From the NCBI GenBank assembly GCA_965661055.1, contig CBFICS010000004.1:1-64000 (forward strand): DNA of 64,000 nt, read 5' to 3'. Every line of letters starts with the position of its first letter. The first letter of the stretch is position 1. Both the position numbers and the translations under genes were made by a program. This document shows positions 35,391-43,826 of this stretch, piece after piece. The DNA comes from CBFHSF01 sp965661055 (GTDB taxonomy: Bacteria; Bacteroidota; Bacteroidia; Flavobacteriales; Schleiferiaceae). Below the pieces are notes generated by a model. It worked only from the letters and a program-made list of their open reading frames with translations, did no database searches and had not been told where the DNA came from.

Positions 35391-36401
35391 GTGAAAAGGA
35401 TTAACCACGCTTCTTTAAAACCCTACAATACCTTTGGGTTTGATGTAATTGCTGATGAATTAATTGAATTTAATTCTGAAGAAGAATTGATTTCTATTCT
35501 TGAAAAAACCAATTCAAGCCATAAGTTGATCTTGGGTGGCGGCTCGAATGTTTGTCTTACCAAAAATATTGATGGACTCGTTTTGCTCAACAAAATTCAG
35601 GGCGTAGAGATTACTCATAAAAATGAAGATCAGGTAACCATTGCCTTTGGGGCGGGTGAAAATTGGCATGAAATGGTTTTATGGACCCTTGACAACGGAT
35701 TTGGTGGACTTGAAAACCTAAGCCTTATTCCCGGAAACATCGGCACAGCACCCATGCAAAATATTGGTGCCTATGGCGTTGAGATAAAAGATGTATTTGA
35801 AAGCCTTGAGGCCATTGATGTAAAATCATTGCAAAAGAGAACATTTTCGAATGATGAATGTCAGTTTGGTTACAGAGAGAGTGTTTTTAAAAATATTTAC
35901 AAGGATCAATTCATCATTACCAAAGTATCATTTAACCTGTCGGCAAGAAACCATAAGATTAAGGCTGATTACGGAGATATTCAAAAAGTCCTTGAAGAAA
36001 GAGGCATTACCAAACCAACGATAAAAGACATTTCTAATGCAGTAATTTCTATCCGACAGTCTAAATTACCCGACCCTAAAGAGATAGGAAATTCAGGAAG
36101 CTTTTTCAAGAATCCAGTAATCTCCAAAGTAGAATTTGAAGAGGTAAAAAAGAATCATCCAAATGTGGTTGCCTACCCTTTCGGGGAAGAGATTAAAGTG
36201 AGTGCTGGATGGTTAATTGATCGTGCAGGGTGGAAAGGCTATAGAGAAGGCAATGTAGGAGTTCACGGAAAACAAGCCTTAGTTCTAGTGCACTACGGCA
36301 ACGGAAAAGGACGTGAAATCATAGATTTAGCCCAAAAAATAATACAAGACATAAAGGATAAGTATAACATTACCTTAGTGCCTGAAGTAAACATTTTGTA
36401 A
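35391..36401 (+). CDS. murB: UDP-N-acetylenolpyruvoylglucosamine reductase
   Basis: A 336-residue flavoenzyme that makes UDP-MurNAc for peptidoglycan. LKPYNTFGFDV opens it. LILGGGSNVCLT and LSLIPGNIGTAPMQNIGAYG bind FAD. YRESVFKN carries the Tyr-Arg loop of type I MurB and IGNSGSFFKNP the catalytic Ser. I prefer GTG 35391 (first residues MKRINHASLKPYNTFG) because the only earlier in-frame start, GTG 35358, lies inside the right arm of the upstream terminator hairpin. A -7 promoter element for the next gene overlaps its stop codon. Confidence 0.95.
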   Translation: MKRINHASLKPYNTFGFDVIADELIEFNSEEELISILEKTNSSHKLILGGGSNVCLTKNIDGLVLLNKIQGVEITHKNEDQVTIAFGAGENWHEMVLWTLDNGFGGLENLSLIPGNIGTAPMQNIGAYGVEIKDVFESLEAIDVKSLQKRTFSNDECQFGYRESVFKNIYKDQFIITKVSFNLSARNHKIKADYGDIQKVLEERGITKPTIKDISNAVISIRQSKLPDPKEIGNSGSFFKNPVISKVEFEEVKKNHPNVVAYPFGEEIKVSAGWLIDRAGWKGYREGNVGVHGKQALVLVHYGNGKGREIIDLAQKIIQDIKDKYNITLVPEVNIL

Positions 36402-36406
36402 CTTTG
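36399..36406 (+). promoter_or_regulatory. -7 element TAACTTTG overlapping the murB stop
   Basis: TAACTTTG fits TAnnTTTG and lies 50 bases before the ATG of the NqrM-like gene, whose first bases include the murB TAA. No strong -33 element is visible. Confidence 0.45.
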
Positions 36407-36455
36407 CACACAGATTAAAGCAACAATTTTTACGTGCTTTGAAAAAAATAAAATC

Positions 36456-36653
36456 ATGTTTATAAAACTCTTTTTACTAGCATTATTATTTATTGGATTA
36501 GGATTTGCTGGAATTGCAATAAAAATATGGGCAAAGAAAGACGGTGAATTCTCTGGAACTTGCGCCAGTCAAAGTCCATTTCTAAATAAAGACGGTGAAC
36601 CTTGCTCATTTTGTGGTGCAACTCCAGAAGAAAAATGTAAAAATCCTGAATAA
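36456..36653 (+). CDS. nqrM: NqrM-like Na+-NQR maturation protein
   Basis: A 65-residue protein with one N-terminal membrane helix (LFLLALLFIGLGFAGIAI) and then four cysteines in the pattern GTC-x13-C-x2-C-x7-C (FSGTCASQSP, GEPCSFCGAT, EEKCKN). This matches the layout I recall for NqrM (DUF539): one helix, a G[ST]C, then CxxC and a final C. In Vibrio cholerae NqrM is needed to place the iron centre between NqrD and NqrE. The gene is 50 bases from convergent apbE and 1.1 kb from the nqr operon, which supports the role. The family call is by motif and neighbourhood; a profile search was not possible. Confidence 0.75.
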   Translation: MFIKLFLLALLFIGLGFAGIAIKIWAKKDGEFSGTCASQSPFLNKDGEPCSFCGATPEEKCKNPE

Positions 36654-36670
36654 AAGACGCTTAAATAGTA

Positions 36671-36706
36671 AAAAGCCCCAAGGAGTTGTCCTTGGGGCTT
36701 TTTTTA
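36671..36706 (+). terminator. Symmetric terminator between the nqrM-like gene and apbE
   Basis: AAAAGCCCCAAGGA and TCCTTGGGGCTTTT form 14 perfect pairs around GTTG, with a T-run on the right and an A-run on the left. It serves both convergent genes and touches the apbE stop. Confidence 0.92.
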
Positions 36707-37711
36707 TGACTTTCTGATTTTTTCAAATTCAGGAGAATACCATTCTTGCCACTCACTTTTTTCATCAGAATAAATTAATAGTCCTAGAAATTGCTTAGAG
36801 TTCTCGGTTAAAAATTGTTTAGCATCTTCTAACCCCATAACCATTAAAGCAGTTGCCATTGCATCCGCTTCTCCACAATTATCAGCGATAACCGTTACAC
36901 TCAATAAATTATTTTTTACTGGGTAACCTGTATTTGGTAAAATGGTATGCACATATTTTTCTCCAGTCGCTTCATCAACAAAAAATTTTCGATAATTACC
37001 GGAAGTTGCCAACGCCTTATTTGAAAGGTTAACAATGGCTTGAAAACGGTCTACTTGAATTTCTGTAGCGGGTTTATCAATTCCTATGGTCCAGGCTTTA
37101 CCTTTACTGTTTACGCCATGTGTAATGAGTTCTCCGCCTACTTCTACCATAAAATCATCATATCCCTTTGCGAGCAAAAATTGAGCGATTACATCCACTG
37201 TATAGCCTTGTGCCACCGCATTAAAATCTAGCTTCATGCCTTTAGGCATAGTAATTTTACGGCGAGTAAAATTGACTTTAGAAAATCCTACAAACTTTAA
37301 TAAACTATCTACTTCTGTAGAATCTAAAACTCCATAAAAGTCTTTATTCCCAAACCCCCAAGCTGAAGCTAAAGGTCCGATGGTAGGATCAAATAACCCT
37401 TTGGAGGCAATATGTGCATTTTGAGATAATTCTAAAATTTGATAAAAGTTCTCATCAATAAAAACATTAGTATCTCCCCTATTGATCTTTGACAAAAGTG
37501 AATTTGGCTTCCAAAGCGACATACTGAGGTCAATGGAATATAAAATGGAATCTATGCTATTTTTAAATTTAGGATCACTCTCTGCCATAACCAAAACAGA
37601 ATAGGTAGAACCTTGCGCAGGACCTGCATAAGAATATTGCATTCTAGAAGGTTTTTGACTGCACTGAGTCAAAACCAGAACTGCTACCAATAAAGCCAAT
37701 ATATTTTTCAT
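36704..37711 (-). CDS. apbE: FAD:protein FMN transferase (lipoprotein)
   Basis: A 335-residue exported lipoprotein; the signal ends LVLTQCS. ApbE uses FAD to attach FMN covalently to threonines of target proteins in the periplasm. Motifs: FDPTIGPLASAWGFG, LDFNAVAQGYTVDVI, FMVEVGGELITHG, ALATSGNYRKFF, HTILPNTGYPV and EADAMATALMVMG. Targets in this window are NqrB (SGAT near residue 219) and NqrC (SGGT, Thr about 204). It lies 73 bases downstream of nqrF, with a terminator between, so it likely has its own expression. Confidence 0.96.
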   Translation of the reverse strand: MKNILALLVAVLVLTQCSQKPSRMQYSYAGPAQGSTYSVLVMAESDPKFKNSIDSILYSIDLSMSLWKPNSLLSKINRGDTNVFIDENFYQILELSQNAHIASKGLFDPTIGPLASAWGFGNKDFYGVLDSTEVDSLLKFVGFSKVNFTRRKITMPKGMKLDFNAVAQGYTVDVIAQFLLAKGYDDFMVEVGGELITHGVNSKGKAWTIGIDKPATEIQVDRFQAIVNLSNKALATSGNYRKFFVDEATGEKYVHTILPNTGYPVKNNLLSVTVIADNCGEADAMATALMVMGLEDAKQFLTENSKQFLGLLIYSDEKSEWQEWYSPEFEKIRKS

Positions 37712-37732
37712 AAAGCAAAAGTGATAAAAAAT

Positions 37733-37766
37733 AAAAAGCCCCTACTAAACAGTAAGGGCTTTTTTA
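37733..37766 (-). terminator. Terminator of the nqr operon
   Basis: AAAAAGCCCCTACT and AGTAAGGGCTTTTT pair with one mismatch around an AAAC loop; the T-run on the minus strand follows. It lies 19 bases after the nqrF stop. Confidence 0.8.
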
Positions 37767-37784
37767 TATACATAAGGATTTTAA

Positions 37785-39095
37785 TTATCCTCCAAAGTCA
37801 TCAAATGATACGTTTTCATCAGGCACACCCCAATCGTCACACATCTTAAGAACCGCCGCGTTCATCATTGGTGGTCCACAGAAGTAGAACTCAATATCTT
37901 CTGGTGCTTCGTGATGAGTCAAGTAATTATCAATTACTGCTTGGTGAACAAAGCCTGTAAATCCATCTCCTTCATCATCCATACTTTTCTTAGCTTTCCA
38001 GTTATCTTCTGGAAGAGGTTCAGAAAGTACAATGTGGAAACTGAAGTTAGGGAAAGCTTTCTCGATAGATTCAAAATCATCTAAGTAGAATAACTCTCTT
38101 CTAGAACGTCCACCGTACCAGTAAGAAACCTTTCTATCTGTTTTCATGGTGTGGAACAAGTGGAACAAGTGAGATCTCATGGGAGCCATACCTGCACCAC
38201 CACCAATGTAAAGCATCTCAGCGTTGGTATCTTTGATAAAGAACTCACCGTAAGGTCCTGAAATAGTTACTTTATCACCTGGTTTAGAACCGAAAACATA
38301 AGAAGAACAAACTCCTGGATTTACATCCATCCAACCATTCTTTGCTCTATCCCAAGGTGGAGTTGCTACACGGATGTTAAGCATTACTATGTTTCCTTCT
38401 GCAGGGTGGTTGGCCATAGAATAGGCTCTAAACAATGGCTCATCATTAACCATTTTTAGATCCCATAAACCAAACTTATCCCATTCCGTTTTAAATTCCA
38501 TTGGGTCTTTACCCAATCTAGGATGAGAAGTAATATCTATATCCTTAAAGTCAACAGTAACAGCAGGCACATCTACCTGTATGTAACCACCCGCTTCAAA
38601 ATCTAGGTTTTCACCTTCAGGCAATTTAACAACAAACTCTTTAATGAAAGAAGCTACGTTGTAATTAGAAACGACTTCACATTCCCATTTTTTAATTCCG
38701 AAGATTTCTTCAGGAATCTCTACCTTCATGTCTTGCTTTACCTTTACTTGACAACCTAAGCGGTAGTTTTCTGCAATCTGTTTTCTTGTAAAGAAACCAG
38801 TTTCTGTAGGTAAGATTTCGCCTCCACCTTCAGTAACCTGACACTTACACATGGCACATGTACCACCTCCACCACAAGCAGAGGGTAAGAAAATCTTTTG
38901 ATTACTCAATGTTGAAAGAAGGGTACTTCCCGATTCTACTTCTACTTCTTTTTCACCGTTGATGGTCAATTTTACTGGACCAGAAGGTGCAAGTTTTGCT
39001 TTAGCCTGTAATAAGATGGTTACCAAAATAACCATGACAATTACAAAGACAACAATACTTGAAATAATAATAATTGATGTGTTTAATAAAAGCAT
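37785..39095 (-). CDS. nqrF: Na+-translocating NADH:quinone reductase subunit F
   Basis: A 436-residue electron-entry subunit. One N-terminal helix (IIIISSIVVFVIVMVILVTIL), a plant-type 2Fe-2S domain (SACGGGGTCAMCKC then LGCQ), an FAD domain (FRAYSMANHP) and an NADH domain (YIGGGAGMAPMRSHL, FYFCGPPMMNAAV) are in the normal order. It takes hydride from NADH and passes electrons to NqrC. I chose ATG 39095; an in-frame TTG at 39113 would add six residues and abut the nqrE stop. Last gene of nqrABCDEF. Confidence 0.97.
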   Translation of the reverse strand: MLLLNTSIIIISSIVVFVIVMVILVTILLQAKAKLAPSGPVKLTINGEKEVEVESGSTLLSTLSNQKIFLPSACGGGGTCAMCKCQVTEGGGEILPTETGFFTRKQIAENYRLGCQVKVKQDMKVEIPEEIFGIKKWECEVVSNYNVASFIKEFVVKLPEGENLDFEAGGYIQVDVPAVTVDFKDIDITSHPRLGKDPMEFKTEWDKFGLWDLKMVNDEPLFRAYSMANHPAEGNIVMLNIRVATPPWDRAKNGWMDVNPGVCSSYVFGSKPGDKVTISGPYGEFFIKDTNAEMLYIGGGAGMAPMRSHLFHLFHTMKTDRKVSYWYGGRSRRELFYLDDFESIEKAFPNFSFHIVLSEPLPEDNWKAKKSMDDEGDGFTGFVHQAVIDNYLTHHEAPEDIEFYFCGPPMMNAAVLKMCDDWGVPDENVSFDDFGG

Positions 39096-39113
39096 CTTTA
39101 ATCTTTTTATCAA

Positions 39114-39734
39114 TTAGAGTTTAATTCCCATAAAGCTCATGAACGCTATACCCATCAATCCGGTGATGATAAAAGTAATACCAAGGCCTTTAAGCGCTGG
39201 AGGAACATGTGAGTAACGAATTTTTTCACGAATTGCAGCGATAGCTACAATGGCTAAAAACCAACCAATTCCAGAACCAATACCGTAAACGGTAGCTTCA
39301 CCAATAGTTTGAAATGCTCTTTCTTGCATGAATAATGATCCTCCAAGAATTGAGCAGTTTACTGCGATAAGAGGTAAGAAAATACCAAGTGAAGAGTAAA
39401 GGGCTGGCGCAAATTTCTCAACTACCATTTCTACCAATTGTACCATAGAAGCAATAATGGCAATAAACATGATAAAGCTTAGGAAGCTTAAATCAATTTC
39501 TTTAAACTCAGCACCCAACCAAGTTAAAGCACCTGCTTTAAGCACATAGTTTTCAAGCAACCAGTTAACTGGAAGGGTAATGGTTAATACGAATATTACA
39601 GCAGCACCAAGTCCGACTGCTGTTTTTACTGTTTTAGAAACAGCTAGGTAAGAACACATTCCAAGAAAATATGCAAAAATCATATTTTCAACGAAGATGG
39701 ACTTAACGAATAAGTTTATTAAATCTTGAAACAT
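39114..39734 (-). CDS. nqrE: Na+-NQR subunit E
   Basis: A 206-residue six-helix membrane subunit, paralogous to NqrD with inverted topology; together they hold an iron centre in the membrane that passes electrons inside to outside and back. ENMIFAYFLGMCSYLAVSK carries the N-terminal Cys, and VNCSILGGSLFMQERAF the second conserved Cys, both iron ligands in known structures. Five bases downstream of nqrD. Confidence 0.96.
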   Translation of the reverse strand: MFQDLINLFVKSIFVENMIFAYFLGMCSYLAVSKTVKTAVGLGAAVIFVLTITLPVNWLLENYVLKAGALTWLGAEFKEIDLSFLSFIMFIAIIASMVQLVEMVVEKFAPALYSSLGIFLPLIAVNCSILGGSLFMQERAFQTIGEATVYGIGSGIGWFLAIVAIAAIREKIRYSHVPPALKGLGITFIITGLMGIAFMSFMGIKL

Positions 39735-39739
39735 AGCTC

Positions 39740-40417
39740 TTAATTTTCTTCGATTAATTGTGTGTTTTTAGAACGCTGAATCCAAATCACAATCCCTAAG
39801 GTGATTAACGCCATTGGAGGGAATAAGAAGAATCCGTTGTTAGCGTAAAATCCACCGTTTTGAATGTACCATGATTCTGGAATGATTGAAATTCCGAAAA
39901 GAGAACCTGAACCCAGTAGTTCACGGAAGAAAGCAACGATAATTAAGATAATACCATATCCTAAGGCGTTACCAATTCCATCCATGAATGCTTTACCTGG
40001 AGTGTTGGCCAAAGCAAAAGCTTCAAAACGCCCCATGATAATACAGTTGGTGATGATAAGTCCTACGAAAACCGATAATTGTTTAGACACATCGTAAACA
40101 AAGGCTTTTAAAACTTGGTCAACTAAAATTACCAAAGCAGCAACTACTACTAATTGAACGATAATTCTAATTCTATTAGGAATTAAATTCCTAATTAAAG
40201 AAATAATAACGTTACCAGCGGCCAATACAAACATAACCGATAGAGACATTACTAATGCCGGCTCAAGTTTTACCGTAATTGCCAGTGCTGAACAAATACC
40301 TAATACCTGAACAGTAATAGGGTTATTGTCATTCAGAGGATCGCTAATAAGCGCTCTGTTTTTCTTGGAAAAAAGAGACTCTTTCTTCTCTTTAACTTCT
40401 TTAGTTTCAGTACTCAT
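39740..40417 (-). CDS. nqrD: Na+-NQR subunit D
   Basis: A 225-residue subunit with a charged N-terminal extension (TKEVKEKKESLFSKKNR), then NNPITVQVLGICSALAITV and ITNCIIMGRFEAFA with the two conserved cysteines that help bind the iron centre shared with NqrE. Six membrane helices. It is six bases after nqrC and five before nqrE, in the usual gene order. Confidence 0.96.
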   Translation of the reverse strand: MSTETKEVKEKKESLFSKKNRALISDPLNDNNPITVQVLGICSALAITVKLEPALVMSLSVMFVLAAGNVIISLIRNLIPNRIRIIVQLVVVAALVILVDQVLKAFVYDVSKQLSVFVGLIITNCIIMGRFEAFALANTPGKAFMDGIGNALGYGIILIIVAFFRELLGSGSLFGISIIPESWYIQNGGFYANNGFFLFPPMALITLGIVIWIQRSKNTQLIEEN

Positions 40418-40423
40418 ATCAGA

Positions 40424-41113
40424 TTATTGAACCGTTTTCAAATAATTTACATAAGGCTTTAAGCAATCATTAACCATTGCCTCAAGACCCACAGAAGTAA
40501 TTGTACCTCCAGAAATACCGTCTACCTGGTGCTGACCAGAAGCCGTTCCTTTCATAACCATAATGGGTGCAAATGCACCATCATCAAAAATGGTTTTATC
40601 AACAAATTGAGATTGAAAGGCATCGGTAGCAATTTCAGCTCCAAGACCTGGAGTTTCACCTTTATGATCAAAAGTGGCACCAGCGATGGTTTTTCCATCA
40701 GCCTTTAAACTTATGTAGCCCCAGATCGGACCCCAAAGTCCTTTTCCTCTCAATGGGATAATATAAAACCTCTCACCGTCTTTTTCTGCAGTATAAAGAG
40801 GAACTTCTCTTTCGTCTGCTGAAACTTTAACGGCTGCTGCCATATCAATGTCAAATGCAGTTGATTTTGGAGATTCAACAATTTGCCCACCTTTCAAAAC
40901 GAATTCCGAAATCATTTCGTCATAGGGCTTTTCCGCTGCATCTCTTTCAACCATAACACCGATTGACTTTAAGATGTTTTGCTTTTTCTCTAAAGCGATA
41001 TTACTTTCTTGAAACGGTTTTAGCACAGATGCAGCACCTGCTAATAAAGCCGCTACTACCACTACCATAATAAGTGCGAAAGTGTACGTGTAACTATTGC
41101 TGTTTACATTCAT
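40424..41113 (-). CDS. nqrC: Na+-NQR subunit C (covalent FMN)
   Basis: A 229-residue subunit with one N-terminal helix (YTFALIMVVVVAALLAGAA) and a periplasmic FMN-binding domain. GKGLWGPIWGYISL and TPGLGAEI are typical. The flavin attachment motif near the C-terminus is DGISGGTITSVGL, with Thr about 204 as the predicted site for FMN attachment by ApbE; SGGT replaces the more common SGAT. Six bases upstream of nqrD. Confidence 0.96.
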   Translation of the reverse strand: MNVNSNSYTYTFALIMVVVVAALLAGAASVLKPFQESNIALEKKQNILKSIGVMVERDAAEKPYDEMISEFVLKGGQIVESPKSTAFDIDMAAAVKVSADEREVPLYTAEKDGERFYIIPLRGKGLWGPIWGYISLKADGKTIAGATFDHKGETPGLGAEIATDAFQSQFVDKTIFDDGAFAPIMVMKGTASGQHQVDGISGGTITSVGLEAMVNDCLKPYVNYLKTVQ

Positions 41114-41116
41114 GAC

Positions 41117-42304
41117 TTATGCTTTTGCAGTTGCTCTTTTTAAACGTTTCTTGATATTGCTTTCTATTACGTAATGATCAACTAAAGGTGCCATAACGTT
41201 CATGAATAGAATAGCCAACATAACTCCTTCAGGATACGCAGGGTTAAATACTCTAATTAGAATACACAGCATACCGGTTAAAAATCCATATATCCATTTA
41301 CCTCTTGTAGTTTGAGAAGCTGATACAGGATCAGTAGCCATAAAGACAATACCAAAAGCAAAACCTCCAAACACCAAGTGGTGGTAGAAAGGAATCGCCA
41401 TAAAGTTTTGTTGTGCCTCGGTAATCATATAAGGGGCAGCAAGGTTGAATAACAATCCCATAACAATGGCACCCGCCACTCCAGAAACCATAATTCTCCA
41501 GCTACCTACACCAGAAGCTATTAACCAAATCGCTCCAAGCAAGATTAAAATAGTAGAAGTCTCACCAATAGATCCTGGAATGAATCCTAAAAAGGCATCC
41601 ATAGCTGAGTAATTTGTAGTACCTGTGGTTGCTAACTCACCCAAAGCCGTTGCACCCGAAAAACCATCAACAACTGATTGGCCCGCTTCGGTAGATGTGT
41701 TAATCCACACCTTGTCACCTGACATAAATGTTGGGTAGGCAAAAAATGCAAATGCTCTAGCGGTAAGTGCAGGGTTTAGAATATTCATTCCTGTACCTCC
41801 AAAAACTTCCTTACCAATAAGTACTGCAAAAATAGTTGATACAGCCACCATCCAAAGTGGAATATCAATAGGCATAATCATGGGGATCAATAAACCAGAA
41901 ACCAAGAAACCTTCGTTTACTGGGTGTCCATTTTTAAAAGCAAAATAAATTTCTACTCCTAGTCCGGCAGCATAAGTAACCACAATCATTGGAAGGATTT
42001 TTAACAATCCAAATAAAAGGTTATCCATAAATGCCATTTCCATACCTAAGGCCTTGTAGTGCTGAAATCCAGCATTCCACATACCAAAAACAAGAGCTGG
42101 AACTAAGGCGAAGATCACCGTCACCATAGTTCTTTTTAAATCTATGCTGTCTCTAACATGAGCTCCTGAATGAGCTGTATGTCCTGGGACAAACATCATT
42201 GTCTCTAATGCGTTGTGCAAAGGATAGAAGATATTCCTCTTTCCTTCTTTTTCCACAAGCGGACGTGTACTATCGATTAAATTCTTTAAAAATTTCATAT
42301 TCAA
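41117..42304 (-). CDS. nqrB: Na+-NQR subunit B (covalent FMN, riboflavin)
   Basis: A 395-residue membrane subunit with about ten helices, the main Na+ channel. FGGTGMNILNPALTARAFAF is conserved and VVDGFSGATALGELA holds Thr219, the predicted FMN attachment site. GFAFGIVFMATDPVSASQTT lies in the C-terminal part. In V. cholerae the homologue also binds riboflavin and ubiquinone. It is 14 bases after nqrA and three before nqrC. Confidence 0.97.
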   Translation of the reverse strand: MNMKFLKNLIDSTRPLVEKEGKRNIFYPLHNALETMMFVPGHTAHSGAHVRDSIDLKRTMVTVIFALVPALVFGMWNAGFQHYKALGMEMAFMDNLLFGLLKILPMIVVTYAAGLGVEIYFAFKNGHPVNEGFLVSGLLIPMIMPIDIPLWMVAVSTIFAVLIGKEVFGGTGMNILNPALTARAFAFFAYPTFMSGDKVWINTSTEAGQSVVDGFSGATALGELATTGTTNYSAMDAFLGFIPGSIGETSTILILLGAIWLIASGVGSWRIMVSGVAGAIVMGLLFNLAAPYMITEAQQNFMAIPFYHHLVFGGFAFGIVFMATDPVSASQTTRGKWIYGFLTGMLCILIRVFNPAYPEGVMLAILFMNVMAPLVDHYVIESNIKKRLKRATAKA

Positions 42305-42318
42305 ATAATCAACGTTGA

Positions 42319-43671
42319 TTAACTCATTTCAGCTTGCAGAAAATCTAATCCTGTGCGAACCATTTTTTGAACTTCATGCTTAGAAGTACAAATCACTTCA
42401 CAAAGGGCGAAATCTTCCTCCACAACCTCGTAAATTCCTAATTGTTCCATCTTCTCAATGTCTTTGACAAGGATAGATTTCAATAATTGTACTGGGTAAA
42501 TGTCAAAAGGAAATACTTTCTCATACTCACCGGTTACAACAAAAGCTCTTTCTTCACCGTGAAGATTAGCGTCTAAAACATATTCTTTTGATGGATTTAA
42601 CCATGCTGAGAAGGTTTTAGAAACTGAGAACTTGCCAAATCCTGGTAGAACCCAGCCAAGGAATTCTTCTTTTCCTCCTTCTGGAATTACAGTAATTTGG
42701 TTGTGGTAAAATCCTAAGAACCCATCTTCTTGGATACGAGTTCCCGTTAAAACGTTTCCACTGATATAGCGAGGATTTTCTGAAGAAACCACAGACTTAA
42801 ATAAGTTTGAAAGGTTTGCTCCTTGAATAATTTTAAAATACTTAGGCTTGTCAACCTCAGATCCGGTAACCGCAACATTGCGTTGTACGTTGTACTTCTC
42901 TTCAGAAACCAATTTACCAATGATGGCAACATCTTCTGGAGAGATAGTCCAAACCACTTCACCACTATTTATTGGTGATATGTGGTGAATTTGAACACCA
43001 ACGTTACCCGCAGGGTGAGGACCAGAAATTGAATGTAAAGTAAGGCCTTTACAGTCTGAATAAACTTTTGAAACAGCTGACTTTCCGTCAACGGTTAAGT
43101 TTACCTTTCCGTCGGTTAATTTTGATAATAGGTTAACCCCCTTTTGAAATGCTTCCTCTTGTCCGTGAAGAACAAAGTCCAAATCTGGACCTAGCGGAGC
43201 AGAATCAAAACCAGAAATAAAGATAGCCTTAGGCTTATCATCAGGTTTTGCAACCGTTCCGTATGGACGCATTTTAATAAAAGGCCAAGCTCCGTTTTCT
43301 AACAAAAATGAAACAACATCTTCTCTTGAGGCAGATGCATCATCAATTTTTGAAATTTTCTTGTAACGGAGCTCTTTGTCAGCCAAGACAACAACCTCTA
43401 AAATTTTTCTTTTTTCACCTCTTCGTACTTCCGTAACCTGACCACTTACCGGGGAAGAATACCCAACTCGCATGTCTGCTTTGTCGTGAAACAAAACATC
43501 TCCAGCCAATACTTCTTGGCCTTCTTTTACCGCTAACTTAGGTAGTAATCCTGGGAAATCCGTTGGTTTTAACGCGTACGAATCTGCAGTGTGGGCGTCT
43601 CCATAAACTTGCTCGGCCTTGCCTTTCAAGTTAATGTCTAGCCCTTTTCTTATCTTGATTGTTTGAGACAT
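42319..43671 (-). CDS. nqrA: Na+-NQR subunit A
   Basis: A 450-residue peripheral cytoplasmic subunit. It begins MSQTIKIRKGLDINLKG, the standard start, followed by DFPGLLPKLAVKEGQEVLAGD and GEKRKILEVVV. An in-frame ATG upstream at 43734 would add 21 residues not seen in the family and would overlap the predicted promoter, so I use 43671. NqrA contributes to the quinone site. First gene of the operon. Na+-NQR makes a sodium gradient and suggests a marine or saline habitat. Confidence 0.96.
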   Translation of the reverse strand: MSQTIKIRKGLDINLKGKAEQVYGDAHTADSYALKPTDFPGLLPKLAVKEGQEVLAGDVLFHDKADMRVGYSSPVSGQVTEVRRGEKRKILEVVVLADKELRYKKISKIDDASASREDVVSFLLENGAWPFIKMRPYGTVAKPDDKPKAIFISGFDSAPLGPDLDFVLHGQEEAFQKGVNLLSKLTDGKVNLTVDGKSAVSKVYSDCKGLTLHSISGPHPAGNVGVQIHHISPINSGEVVWTISPEDVAIIGKLVSEEKYNVQRNVAVTGSEVDKPKYFKIIQGANLSNLFKSVVSSENPRYISGNVLTGTRIQEDGFLGFYHNQITVIPEGGKEEFLGWVLPGFGKFSVSKTFSAWLNPSKEYVLDANLHGEERAFVVTGEYEKVFPFDIYPVQLLKSILVKDIEKMEQLGIYEVVEEDFALCEVICTSKHEVQKMVRTGLDFLQAEMS

Positions 43672-43703
43672 ATTAAACTGTCGATAAACGATTAAATCGG
43701 CAG

Positions 43704-43737
43704 CAAAATTAGTGATTTGTGACATTAAATACACAAA
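43704..43737 (-). promoter_or_regulatory. Promoter of the nqr operon
   Basis: On the minus strand TTTG (43734-43737), a 22-base spacer, and TAATTTTG (43704-43711) match the Bacteroidota promoter. The predicted start is about 43697, giving a leader of about 26 bases before the nqrA ATG at 43671. Confidence 0.6.
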
Positions 43738-43826
43738 GTATTTTTATTTAGAATCAGTCTAAACTTTAATGTCTGCAGAATAAATTTTTGTATTTTCCGA
43801 CGCACAAGAAATCAGGAAACAAAAGA

